NCBI GenBank assembly: GCA_017645255.1
Contig: JAGCPI010000001.1
Coordinates: 20,680-84,679 of the forward strand
From: a bacterium
Lineage (GTDB): Bacteria; Bacillota_I; Bacilli_A; Mycoplasmatales; Mycoplasmoidaceae
Reading direction: 5' to 3'
Length of the DNA: 64,000 bases
Below, piece by piece: positions 23,693 to 36,124 of the stretch (position 1 is the first letter of the stretch; each line of letters begins with the position of its first letter). The notes under the pieces are model-generated. The model was not told where the DNA came from. It did not search any database and saw only the letters and a list, made by a program, of their open reading frames with translations. The translations under genes were made by a program, and so were the position numbers.

Positions 23693-23732
23693 AAAGCAAT
23701 AATTCCTTTCAAAAAAGGATTATTGCTTTTAT
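23693..23732 (+). terminator. Terminator after paralog J
   Basis: A near-perfect stem of about 15 bp (AAGCAATAATTCCTTT against AAAGGATTATTGCTT) is followed by TTTAT. Confidence 0.85.
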
Positions 23733-23893
23733 GTTAAATAATGGATATTTTGAATTGCTACCTAGATATTTTTAACAAGAAATTAATATTGATAAGCTAG
23801 TTATTTAACTTCTTGATTTGCAATTAAAGCAATAATAAGAAGTTAAAAATTGCTAATTATTATTTAATTCTCAAATTCTTAAACTTAAATTAG

Positions 23894-24451
23894 TTAGCGT
23901 GGTAATACAAAAACCCAGTTATAAGGAATTAAAACTTTATCAAAATCAATTGATTGGTGTGGTTTATCACTAATTAAACTTAAATCAAATTGCATTTTAG
24001 TTTGATCATCATTAAAAGTGATATTTAACTTTTTAATTAATTCTTGCATTTCATCATTCACTTGTAAATAATGATTAATTCCTTTTACCATCTTTTTAAA
24101 ACCTGGTTTATTTTTTAACTTAGCATTAACTTGGTCAGTTATATCTTTAAGAATCATTACACTGCCAAACAAGATAAGAACTAATTGACTAACAATCTCT
24201 AAAGTTTTTTTAATGGATAATTTGCTTTTATCAGCCACACTGTCTAATTCTTTTACCACCACGTTGGTATAAATCTTTATTAATTCTTGATAAGCATCAA
24301 AATGATCTTGCATTTTTTGCCAATCATTTTTATCAAAAATATCAAGAAAATTTTCTAACGAATCACATATTTCTTCAGCGTTAATCGTAATCAAGTCATA
24401 ATCTTTCATAAATAATTCATCAAGTTGATTTAAATATTCTTTATATGTCAT
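23894..24451 (-). CDS. Unknown helical protein
   Basis: This is a 185-residue protein from the ATG at 24451 (MTYKEYLNQLDELF), chosen because AAAGGA lies 8 nt upstream. An in-frame ATG at 24496 would add 15 residues but has no RBS. It is mostly charged amphipathic helix with one hydrophobic segment (IVSQLVLILFGSVMIL, about residues 90-105). It is convergent with the array's paralog J and downstream of the membrane-protein gene at 24735. No family recognised. Confidence 0.65.
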   Translation of the reverse strand: MTYKEYLNQLDELFMKDYDLITINAEEICDSLENFLDIFDKNDWQKMQDHFDAYQELIKIYTNVVVKELDSVADKSKLSIKKTLEIVSQLVLILFGSVMILKDITDQVNAKLKNKPGFKKMVKGINHYLQVNDEMQELIKKLNITFNDDQTKMQFDLSLISDKPHQSIDFDKVLIPYNWVFVLPR

Positions 24452-24693
24452 TCTTTTAATTCCTTTATTGCTCTTATCTTTATTATAAATGCTCATTAAA
24501 AAATTAAGTTTTTTAAGATTTAGTTACTGCATAATATTTAGATGTCATTAGTTAGTAAATTACCAAGTTAAATAATTTTTTGGTGGGGCAATAAAACAAA
24601 ACAAATTCAATTTTCATATCTATTAACTAACCTGTTAGCAATCTCATATTTAAAAAGCACCAAAATTAAGTAGGGAAGTAATTGCAAATCCCC

Positions 24694-24730
24694 ATAAAAA
24701 AACGTAACTTGAGCAAACTCAAATTACGTA
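24694..24730 (-). terminator. Terminator of the 24735 gene
   Basis: A 12-bp stem with one mismatch (ACGTAACTTGAG / CTCAAATTACGT) gives T7 on the minus strand. Confidence 0.8.
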
Positions 24731-24734
24731 TTTT

Positions 24735-25343
24735 TTATTTAGTATTATCGGCTTTATTTTGATAATACGCATCATATTTCGCAAAGAAATCATAAATGCC
24801 AAAGGTATACATTAGCATGTTCCAACGTAAGGCATGTTGATAATGCTGCTTTCATGCCTTTGGTTCATCTTTAAAAAATGCCATTTGCACAATTTCGGGA
24901 TATTCATTTAAATCTTTAGTTAAATAATCGTTTACTTGCATCTTCTTTAACTGTTCACAAGCTAACTCCGTAGCTTCATCAAAGTAATTTAACGTTTTAT
25001 ACGCCACATACTCAACAACACATAAAAAGAAACAAATTAAGATAATTCAAATAATTAGAAATGGTACATAATAAGTATGAATTACATGCGTTTTAGGTAA
25101 ACTTAAAATAAATAAGATGAAGAATAACCCAATCAAAATATAAGTCGGAATAATAATCATGAAGGTATGCTTAATTCTTAATTTAAACCTGGTTACTAAC
25201 TCATGATAGTTAGTAGGTAATTGCACATCAAACTTTGGTTTGGTTTGATTAATATATTGATCAATTTGGTAATTGGTAGCAACTTTAAATTTTGCTCGTG
25301 ATTTTCTAAAAAACATAAAATACTTATGATTAATAATTTTCAT
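24735..25343 (-). CDS. Small membrane protein, family also seen at 48-56 kb
   Basis: This is a 202-residue protein (MKIINHKYFMFFRK). Two membrane helices lie near residues 65-90 and 95-120. After them come DLNEYPEIVQMAFF and a Trp/Tyr-rich end (KQHYQHALRWNMLMYTFGIYDFF). The layout and YPE-QMAF motif match the proteins at 50099-50827 and, less closely, 52582 and 55635. It is divergent from the zinc-finger GHKL gene at 25399, with starts 56 nt apart. RBS weak. Function unknown. Confidence 0.7.
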
Positions 25344-25398
25344 TATTATCTTTTTTATTTTATGTTCTTTTACCAATAATGAAGGAAGAAAAAGCAAA

Positions 25399-27420
25399 AT
25401 GGAATTACTTGATTTAAATATTAACGAAATTAATAACAATTGAACCATCAATGATGCAATTAGAGAATTAGTTGCTAATGCAATTGATGAACATTTACTT
25501 GCTCACATTCCAAATGACATCAAGATTATTTATAATGATGGAACCAAAACATTAATTATTAGTGATGAAGGAAGAGGCATTAAAAGCACTCATTTCATTG
25601 AAAATATTAATAAAGAAAAGTTAAATAATCCTAAAGTCTTTGGTAAACTAGGAATTAACTTAAAGAATGCAATTGCCGTATTAGTTAACAATCATATTAA
25701 CGTCACGATTAAAAGTGATTTTGGAATTTATACTCCAGTCATTAGTGCTAAACAAGGATTAAATGACCAAATTAGTACGATTCACATTGAACGGCAAAAT
25801 AGCTTTAATGAGCAAAAAGGAACGATTATTTCTTTATCACCAATTTCCCAGCAGGAAGCAGACCAAGCTAATAATTTATTAACCTTGTGAAAACAAGGCA
25901 AATGAATTAATACGATTGCTAATCAACCTAATAATTCATCTTTAGTAGCTAATTTAAATCAGCAAATCATTGATTTAAAAACCCAACTAAAAGGAACTGG
26001 TAATGATGCATTAAAACTAGCTTCATTACATAATGAACTATTAGTTTTACAGCAAAAATTAACTGATAAAAATAGTGAATTAGATTGTATGCACCAAGAA
26101 TTAACTAATACTTCGAATCAGTTAAGTAAAATGGCTCAACAATTAACTGATAGTGTCCATGATAATAATGTTCTAAAAAATGATTTAACTACTACTAAAA
26201 CTGAAAACCAACGGCTCAAAGAAAACTTAACAAAAATTAACCTTGAATACAATGCAGTTGATGAATTATTAAAAGATCCAACTATCATTACAAACGAAGT
26301 TTGTCCTGATTGTGGGGGAAATTTAGTTTTACGAGAAAATCATAAAACTCATTCAAAATTTCTGGGATGCTTAAATTACCCAAAATGTACTTATATTAAA
26401 CATATTGCTCAACCCCAACCAGTAACACTAAAAACGAAAGTGCAAAAACTTCAAGCTGAAAATAAATCATTACACGAAGAAATAGTTATTCAAAAAAATA
26501 AATTTCATGCTGATTTAGAAGATGCTAAACAATCACTAAATCAACAATATCAACTGAGAGTTGATGATTGATACAAAAATATTAAAGAACAAACCCAAAA
26601 GACAATTAATGAATTGCAAACTAAATTGCAATCTAAGTTAGATCAAAATGATTCTGATTTAGTGGCTAAAACTAGTGAAATTGTTCAACTAAAGCAATCA
26701 CTAGCAAAATTAAGCATCGAAAAAAATGAACTTACTTCCCAACTTTATGACCAACAGTTAAATTATTTAAATGCAAATAATGAACTTAAAAACCAAGCCC
26801 ACACAATCAAAGAATTAACTGAAAAGTTAGACTTGGAAATTGAACATGCAAAAAATTTAACAAAAACTAATGATGATTTAGTAAAGCAAATTAGCAATTT
26901 GCAAACTGAAAATAATTCCTTAAAAGCAACTCAAAATAGTCAATTACCAAGTGATTTATTAAATCACCCTACTGAATTATTAAAGTTGGTGACTTTATTA
27001 ATTCCCAGTGCAAGAAAAACTACTTTAAATGAAAATTTAACAAATATTGCTAAATTACATGTTCTTTATGTATCAATTAACAATCAGTTATATCAAGTAA
27101 GTACGTGAGTACAAGCAATTAATTCAGTAATTAAAGTTTTATATACGATTTATCAAAGTGAGTTCATCCAAAAATTATGAGATTGTAATGAAGGCAAAAC
27201 TTACGATAATTTAACGATTAGTGAAAAGAATGAATCTTCCTTAGTATTTAAAGAAAATTTGCAACTAGCAAGTAATGCTGAAGACATTACCATTAAAGTT
27301 GCTGATACAATCTATCGTTTAATTATTGCAAACAATAAAATTGCTTTTATTGATTTAATTAAATATATTTTTAATAAACTTAATGTCTCATTAGACAATA
27401 TTTATTTAATTTGCTATTAA
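25399..27420 (+). CDS. GHKL ATPase with coiled coils and topoisomerase-type zinc finger (paralog K)
   Basis: This is a 673-residue cytosolic protein. Residues 1-160 form the best-preserved GHKL domain of the array: MELLDLNINEI start, N box ELVANAIDEH with catalytic Glu23 and Asn27, G1 box DEGRGI (56-61) and GKLGINLKNAIAVLV. Residues 190-290 and 345-540 are long coiled coils. Between them lies a C4 zinc finger, CPDC at 302-305 and C324/C330 with FLGCLNYPKC, of the kind at the end of bacterial topoisomerase I. The last 115 residues are the shared module (YVSINNQLYQVSTW to NKLNVSLDNIYLI). ATPase plus coiled coil plus DNA-type zinc finger suggests a DNA-binding machine, by inference. RBS AAGGAAG. 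Confidence 0.85.
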
Positions 27421-27465
27421 GCTAATAATTACATATTTTCATTAATTTACAATCAATGTTAAAAA

Positions 27466-27525
27466 ATAATAAACTAGGGTAATGAAGAAGTTTGGTCTTT
27501 TTCATGAACCCTAGTTTATTTATTT
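27466..27525 (+). terminator. Long hairpin terminator after paralog K
   Basis: A perfect 13-bp stem AATAAACTAGGGT / ACCCTAGTTTATT (27468-27480, 27508-27520) has partly paired inner sequence and T-rich flanks. The CTAGTTTAT end resembles the IS3-type end repeats at 10833 and 52465. Confidence 0.7.
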
Positions 27526-27688
27526 ACTTTTATTATCTTTAAGATAATTACTAAAAATCGCTTCCAGTTAATTAAGTTCAATACTTAATTAATTCGATGT
27601 GGATTTTATTAATCAAAACTTCAAGCAAATAAAGTTATTCCTTTATAAAATTAATTAACTATATTTTTTTATTTATTAGGACAAATGG

Positions 27689-30600
27689 GTGCAGATTAAA
27701 AAAATGAGAAAAACTAAAAAAATTAGTAAATATATAGTTGGAGCAATTGCAATTAGTGCAATTGGGGCACTTGCAGTAAGTACAGCAGTAGGATGTAGTA
27801 GCAATAATTCAACAGCTACTTCTTCATCTAATAATCAAAGTAGTGCCATTACTACGACTTTAGCAGTTATGAAAGCAACTAAAAATGATGGAACGGATTA
27901 TTATGCCCCATTTAACGATTCGCTTACTTTAAATGCTACAATTAGTAATTTACCAAATAGGAATGTCACATATAGTTGGTATTGCAATAATACTTTAATC
28001 AGTAGCCAAACTACTGCTAATAGTCTTGCCATTAAAGTTTTACAAACAAAAAGTACTTATTATGTCATTACTTATGTGAATGGCATTAAGCAAACTACTT
28101 CCAATGACGTAACAATTATTCCCACCTTTGTTGCTAGTAAATTTAGTGCAGTGATTGATGCTAATATTGGCAGCAATGGGATGATGCAACAAGTAACATC
28201 AATTAATGATACAAAAAATATTAATAGTTATAAACTTGCTTATCATGTATGCTATGATGGGCAAATATTTGATATTAATCCAAAAAGCGTTAATTGAACA
28301 ATTAATGATCAAACTCAAACAAACAATACAAGTACCTCAATTGTGATTAACAATTTAAAAGCAGGAGTTAATAATATTAGTGCTACTTCCATGATTAATA
28401 TCAATGGCCAAAATTACTTTATTAATAGTACCTCATTAACTATTAATAACTACCAATTATTAATTGATGGAACAAATGTAACTAATAACCAAGTTAAAGT
28501 AGCTTATGATGGTTCATTAAGCTTAAATGCTTCTGCTAATTCCATTGCATTATTAACAAGTGCATCAATTAATCATCTAACTTACCAATGATATGAAATT
28601 GCTAATAAACAAAGTCAAGCTACGTTGCTTAATAATCAAACCACTGCAACTTTAAATCTTAATAACATAACTAATAATGCAACTTATTATTTGGTTGCAT
28701 CCTGGCAAGAAAATAATACTACCTATACTTTAACTTCCAACCACATCATGGTGCAAGTAAATGCAAAAACAACATTAAGTAGTCCGATGATTGTTTGCAG
28801 TGCTGGTAATACAAAGATTTTCAATTCATTAAATCTTGACACTAGCAATATTAATAACCAATACCAATTTTCAACTGCTAATATTAAAAATAACAGTACA
28901 GTCACTTATTCATTAGAAGACTTAACAACTAATAAAGCAATTAGTCTATCAAATAATACAGTTACTGCAACCAGTTCATTGATGATTAACTTTAATTTAC
29001 TTGGTTTAATGAAAGGTAATCAATATCAATTAAATGCAACCATTATGAGTACTTCAACAACTTCATTGGTTTTAAGTTTTACTATTTATTATGATGATGT
29101 AACTATTGTTCCTAATAATAGTATGATTATTAGTCAAGTTGGAAATAGTAATACTTACAATGTCAATGAAGGTAGTTCAATTACGATCAACGCTACTAGT
29201 TATCAAGGATCAGCAACTGGACCGATTTCTTACCAATGAAAAATAAGTAGCAATGGTACTTCGTGGTCAAATCTAAATTCGTCTAGTAATTATCAAGTAA
29301 ATGGGTCTGAGTTAATAATTAATGATCTAAAAGGCAATAAGGTCTATTTCCAATTAATTGAAACAATTGGTAATTTAAGTTTAACCTCCAATTCAATCGA
29401 AATCATTCCAGTTGCCATTAATTCTTCAACAACATCTAATTATTCTGATATTGTTATTAGCACTACTTCTATACCTTACTATGGGTATGATGTTACTTTA
29501 ACTAGTAATATCAATAATGCTAAATCGTATGCTTGATATCTAGTAATTAATAACGAACTAAGTAGTAATGTAGTAAGTACAAAATCCACTTATACCATTC
29601 AAGGAATTACAACTGATCAATCATATAAATTAGTAGTAACAGGTCCTAGTAATAAAATTTATTCTTCATCAATTTATGAAGTAAAAGTTAATCCACTAAG
29701 CAATTTAACTTTATCAACCACTGCTAATTTAAACGGATATGCAACTTGGTGAGTTAATGAACAATTAACTACTTTTATTGGGCATGAAGAATTTAATAAT
29801 TTCATTAATCAAAATGGAATTGGATGCTCAATTGCAACTAACGTCACCTACCAAGATTTTACTGATTATAAGTGCTATTTTCACTGCATGCCAAGTAGTG
29901 ATGGTTTTGGTAACCAACAATTTTTAACAATTAGTGCGAAAGCAACTAATCCAATTAGTATGGCAACCTGAAATGCTGGGTGAAAAACTGATGCTAGTTT
30001 ACAAGTACCAACTGGCAGCATCTTTACGTGAACATTACCATATGAACTAAGTTCTTTAGATTATTCGCAAGGCAAAGTTGGATTAAGCATGCTTAATGTA
30101 AGCGACTGATTAACTAGTAATTATGCTCCTAGTTTAAAAGTTCCTTTTGGGTTATCAATTGGAACTAATACGAATCCAACTGCTATTTCTGGAAATGGCA
30201 AATATACCCAAGCAATCAATGGTGTCATTGGAATTGCATATGGTAATAGCATTAATGACAGTTGAAATGCTCCAAGTACTTGAGCAAATGCTTATTCAAA
30301 AACAACTGAATCAAATGAAAACAAAAGTTCTATTTCCAACCCAAATAAAAATTCTTTAATTTTGACAACTGCAAACAATAGTGTAAATATTGCTAGCAAT
30401 TCCCTCATTACCTTTTTAACCAATGCTTATACAATTGCCGGAACAGTAAGTACTACTAGTTTTACTAATAACACGGTGGCAATTAATCCAATTAGTTGTA
30501 CATATGAAATAATCAAAGACAATAATATCTTAATAAGTGGAAATGCAACTTGAATTAATGACCAAGCCATGGTTAACTATAATTTTTACGAACCAGGTCA

Positions 30601-33600
30601 ATACGAAATAAAAATTACTTATATGATTCCAAACTTAAAAAATACTACTTTACAACAAACTAATGTTTATTATGTCAATTACAACCAAATAGCAATTAGT
30701 ACTACTAATTTAAATCCTGTCATTGGCTCAAACGTTACTTTAAGTGCAAATAATACCAAAATGTATACAAGTGAAACGAATGCTACTTATGAATGACAAC
30801 AATTTATCAATGGCTCATGAAAAACTGTGCAAAATTCTAGTGCTAGCACATATGATGTCAACATCAATGTTTATAATGAAAACTATGAATATCAATTAAT
30901 TGAAACAATCAATGGGATTGCTTATCAAAGTGCTCCCATTACTTTAACACCTAATTTAGATAACTTTAATGCCAGTGCAACTATTAGTAGTGCAAACGCA
31001 TTAAATGGTGCAATTGGCATTACTAAAAATACTAGTCAAGCTTTTAATTTAAGCATTACTTGTAATGGAGTTACTTATGATAATGCCAATCATTCTTCTT
31101 TAAAGAACGTAAAAATTGTTTGAAATGTCAATGGTAATAATTTTAGTTCAGCTAACTGAACTAGTAATTATGCACCAAGTAGCAATAATTATGGCAATTA
31201 CAAAATTAGTGCCACTGTTACATTTACTTTATATGGCAAAACATTCAGCAATATTACTTCAAACGCCATTACGATTGACTATAGTGCCCAAATTGGTACC
31301 ATTACAGTTGCTAGTCCCACTAGTTCCTCACCTTATCTTTACAACCCTAAAGAATCAAAACTTGTTATTTGGGGAACTAATGAAAGTTCACCAGAAGACA
31401 CGAAAATTAACTTTGATGTAAGTGGAATTACTCATAACTCAAAAAATAAATACGCCATTGCTTTTTATAACAACAGTGAATTAGGCACTACCATTCCCGT
31501 TAATTATGACAGTAGTACTAATTCATTTACGATTACTGCTGATCAATTTATTGGATATAATTGCCTTCAATTATTAGTTAATGGCATTAGTGCATCCCAA
31601 GTAATTGCATATAGTTACTTACCGCAAAAACCGTGGTTTGAAATTGCTCCTCATAGTACAATTAGTGTTACTAACCCCCAAATTATTTTGCAGCCTAATG
31701 AATCATTAGGGAACGCGGTGTTAGGAACTTTAATTCCTGCTGACGTAAGTTTTGATTTAGAAGTAAACGGAACTAGTATCCAAATTAGCCATGATAAGAA
31801 TTTCTCAAGTGATGAAGGCAATGCAACAATCATTATTGACCAAGACACTAATAATCCCATTACTATTGATAATTTTTATAGTGTTAGTGTTTTAGGTGAA
31901 ACATACATAATTAAATTTAATAAAACTCAATTTGCTCAATTAATTAAATCAGTTGATTATAGCGGAAGTTGAACCACCATTCAAGTAAGTACTACTTTAA
32001 GCAATGTTACTTTAAATAACGAACCAATTAGTGGCCCTAACCCATTATCACAAATCATTGGGTATGCTAATAGTGATAATAGTAACAATTCAATATATAC
32101 AGCAGGTGTTTATTGAAATAATGTTCCGGTTACTTCAGTTCCAGTTGGAGCAACCAACGTTACCCTACAAATTAGTGGAACAAACTCCACCGACAAAATT
32201 CAATGAATGCAAGTAACTTCGAATGGGACGTTTGATTTAACTGGGGCAAATTCAAGTAGTTTTACTTTACCAACGTCAAGTTTTGCTAGTTCAAACCAAA
32301 TCCTTACTTATGAAGCCCAAGTTACTACAGCAAATGGAGTTGTGATTACTAATCAATGTACAGTCACAGTGAATAATCTTGGGCAAGCACAAATTAATGT
32401 TTATGATCCAAGTACTAACCAAAATGTTAGTGAAAACAATTCTATTTACACCTTAACTAGTGGCAATATTTATAATATTCAAACACCTAACCAAAGTCCC
32501 GTTACTTTTAATAACCAAAATAGTGGTGGTAGTAGTTTAGCTACTTACTACCAATGGCAATATAAAAGTAATGTTGTCATTTTAGGTGGGATTGCATCAC
32601 ACGGAGTGTGAACTAATCTTGGGAATGCTACTAATACTTACACTCCCTATCAATATGACGCAATTCCAATGTATTCAGTATCTTTTAGGTTAGTGGTATT
32701 TAGTGATGCAAATCCTACCAATCCAATAACTTTTAGTGTTGAAAATAATCCCCAATACATTATTTCTAACACCATTAATACGTATGCTCCATTAAATTGC
32801 AATTACACTTTAAGCAGCACTACTTCAACGATTAAGCAAGGAACAACAGTTTCTTATACTTTAAACCCAAGTAATCAACAAGCCTTAGAACAATTAATTG
32901 AAAGTTGCCAATATGAATATGAAACTTATAATTCAACAACTAATAATTACAATCAGCCAACTTGGTTTTATCCAATTACTGTAACTTGATTCTTTAAGTT
33001 AAGTAGCCAATCCAGTTATACTAAAGCTGCTACTTTACCAATTATTGATCAGAATGGGAAATTAGAATTTGCTGGTAGTGATTCATTATCATACACTTTT
33101 AGTGCAAATACTTTTTCAACTTTAGGTACTTATAATATTTATGCCAAAATAAACTATACTGATAACTTTAATTCTTCTATTAGTAACACTGCAAATTTAA
33201 CTGTTACTAGCACTGCAAGCAGTTTAAATTACAACTATGAAACTTACATGGAAGATACAATTGCTAATTGAATTAATGCTGGTACTAATGCAGTTGTAAA
33301 TACTTCACTAAGTGGCACCCAACCCCAATCAACTTTCAATGATTTCATTCAACAAAACGGTGCTGGTTATGAAGTGCATGCTACATCCCAAGACTTTGAT
33401 AACTATAAAGTTTCATTTACATCAACTCCAAGTGCAGATTCTAGTGAATTAGGTAGTAATGAATGATTAACTATTACAGCTACTGCAACTACTACCATTG
33501 ACATGTATTATTGAGAAGGAAATAATGGTTGAGGTGCAAGTGGGGGAACCACGGTTGCTAGTGGTAGTCAATTTGTATGAACATTGCCATACGCACTTGC

Positions 33601-34261
33601 TGATATTAGTTATTCTTCCTCTACGAATGGTGGCATGCTTGAAATGGCATTAAATAGTACTTACAGTAATGCTTCGTCCAATGAAAGTCTTCTTGTTCCA
33701 TTTGGTTTATCAGTTGGTACAAGCACTGACCCAACTTCAATTTCCAAGACATGATCTTTCACTAGCAACTATGATGGAGTCCTAGCAAATAATTATGGTT
33801 CAAATGGTGAATCGTTTATTTTGCCAGACCCTTGAGTAGTTCCATACAGTCAAGATAAGACAGCAATTAATTTATTTGCTAATCAATTAAGCACACGTAC
33901 TTTTATGTTTACTAGCATTAAATCAAAAACAAATAATTTCATTACCAATTTAATGAAGAACAATGAAGTTAGCTTAATAAACATTAATGCTAAATATCAT
34001 GACTTTAGTAATTGAGATTGATGATGAAATTTACCTGTAATGTATCAACATTATTTTTTAAATATTATGGCATTTAATCGCCATGAATTTACTTTAAATG
34101 TGGCAAATAAGCTAAGTACTAAGCAAATATCATCAGCATTCATCCCAATAAGTTCTTATTACCCATCAACTTTTTCTTATTTAAAATCATTAACCATTTT
34201 TAATTATTTTAGTACAAGTTCAAATGCCATTCTTTTTTCTCACTTGCTTTTAAACCATTAA
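27689..34261 (+). CDS. Giant surface lipoprotein with Ig-like repeats
   Basis: This is a 2190-residue protein in one frame with UGA as Trp. The start is GTG at 27689, seven nt after AGGA; an ATG at 27704 is the alternative but is 22 nt from that RBS. A lysine-rich signal peptide ends in a lipobox with Cys36 (AVGC), followed by a Ser/Asn-rich linker. The bulk is Asn/Thr/Ser-rich beta repeats with a Y-x-W core (TYSWYCNN, TYQWYE, SYQWKIS, ATYEWQQF), like bacterial Ig-type domains. A module of about 160 residues (FxxFIxQNGxG to VPFGLSxGT) occurs twice, near 680-840 and 1850-2010. It is likely an anchored surface adhesin or antigen and forms a single-gene unit. Confidence 0.85.
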
Positions 34262-34373
34262 TACTTAATCAGCCAATCAAAAATTAAATTACCACTGCAA
34301 TTGAATAATATCAATAAACAAATAGTTACTTTTTGTTAACTATTAAAAAAGATTCAAACAGACTTTAAGATAA

Positions 34374-34410
34374 AAAAAATGCAAGAACGATCGTAGTTCT
34401 TGCATTTTTG
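34374..34410. terminator. Bidirectional terminator
   Basis: A 14-bp perfect stem (AAAAATGCAAGAAC and complement) has a 7-nt loop, with A and T runs on both sides. It closes the MATE-like gene (minus) and may stop the lipoprotein transcript (plus). Confidence 0.85.
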
Positions 34411-34415
34411 ATAAA

Positions 34416-36122
34416 TTAAGCTTGTTCCTTAACTTCTTGGGTTTGCTTAATTTCATCTTTATGGTGAATATTATTAAATAATTTCTTAATGTCTTTAGTA
34501 ATATAACCAGGGTCTTTGACGGAGTTTAATGATTTATCTTTTACAATCACAATAATACCAATAAATAATTTTCAAATGACATAACTCTTATTTAATGCAT
34601 ACCATGCAAATAAGTTATCTAAGTTATTGTGAGTAAGAATTAAACCCCAAGTAAGAATGGCATATACAACACTTACAAATGCATCAGTTAATAAAATTCA
34701 ACGAGAGTTACCACTAATTTGGAAGTAATAAATATTGTTGTACATGATGTTAATGAACATGTAAGCCCCATAAATACAACTCATACCCATTCCCATGTTT
34801 CAAAGTTCGCGGTAAGTAAAACTAGTGGTGTAACTTTGACCATTTTCATTGACTTGGAACGACCAGAATTTATTCGGGTCATTCATGCCCCCAATGAGGT
34901 ACATATTTAATTCATACGAAATTATTAGAACAATAAATAGCAAGCACAAAGCAATGATAAATCCTCACCAGAACATTCTCGTCGTATTTTCCTTGGCATT
35001 TTTAATTAAACCACGACCAAGCGGAATGGAAAGGAAGATGTTCGTAATTAAACCAAAACCATTAAAGAAAATAAAGAGGTAAGTAGAATATTGTGAACAT
35101 AGCAAAATTACTTCATGATAAATTTTTTGATTTTGGGCGTCTAGTCCCGCATGGGGATCAATTACCCCTCCAACTTGGGAGAAGATATCAGCCACTGCTC
35201 ACACTGCTGCATCAAGCATTACTCAATAAGAATACTTAAAGAAAAAACCAACCAGTGGTCAATCCACTGTTCATTTAATAGTTCTTAAAAAATAAAAATA
35301 TGTATAAGCAACATTGCGTTCTTTACTTATATGAAATTGCCATTGATTAAACGTAATTTTGTAAACATTTGGAATGTAGCAATATACGAAAATAATGAGA
35401 ATTTGCACAATGTATCAGAAATCATAAATAATGGCGTAATTTCTTGCTACATCAATCGAATTAGCATTATAAGTAACACTAGCACTATAAGCCCCTAGCA
35501 CGATTAAGTAAAAGAAAAAACCAATAATAGCACTTCAACATTGCACTCAAATTAAGTTTAAGCAAACAAAGGAAGAAATGAAATATCAGTCAAGCATATA
35601 GAAAATAATGGAAACAGCTGATCATGCTAAAAAGGTTGATCCATAAGTTAAATACGATCCACTAAACCCAAAAAGATTTTCGTCAAAATTTTGGGAATAA
35701 ATGGTCATGAAGATAGTAACAATGATGGAAATACCAATGGAAAACATTAAGATATCCTTCATGATTTCATTCAGTTTTTTTAAATCATTTTGGGCAATAT
35801 AGTTCCCAATCATACTAAACCCGGCTAAAACAAATACAACGGCCAAAATATCAATATAACTAAAACCATAGATGGTGTAGTTATAAACGTTGTTTAACGT
35901 CGCATTCGTAGTCCCAAACATATCATGTGGTAAAACTGAAGCAATAAACACGGTAGCAAAGATTGGTGCTAGCGAAACAAAGATTGATCATAGAAAAGCG
36001 GGAATCGCAATTTTTCAATATGCTCTTATCCAAGCTCTATCACCCATGTATTTAATAAAGAAAGCCTTTGTTTTACTGCTAAAAGTTTGGGGAATATTAT
36101 TAAAGGTGGGATAATTTTGCAT
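34416..36122 (-). CDS. MATE-like multidrug/solute efflux transporter
   Basis: This is a 568-residue integral membrane protein with about 12 hydrophobic segments. The N terminus (MQNYPTFNNIPQTF) is followed by RAYWKIAIPAFLWS. Segments such as TVFIASVLP, VFVLAGFSMIGNYIAQND and LFIFFNGFGLITNIFLS fit MATE family proteins, which export drugs or metabolites using ion gradients. Assignment to MATE rests on overall pattern only. The ATG lies 2 nt after the rsmH stop, and a perfect Shine-Dalgarno (AAAGGAGGT) sits in the last codons of rsmH. The two genes therefore form an operon ending at the 34374 terminator. Confidence 0.65.
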
Positions 36123-36124
36123 CA

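Noticed and set aside
6152..27420. Prophage or integrative element
   Set aside because: No integrase, capsid, terminase or att-like repeats are seen; the repeated genes are one protein family.
34374..34410. Palindrome as a tRNA or protein-binding operator
   Set aside because: It has A and T runs on both sides and sits between convergent gene ends, so a bidirectional terminator explains it.
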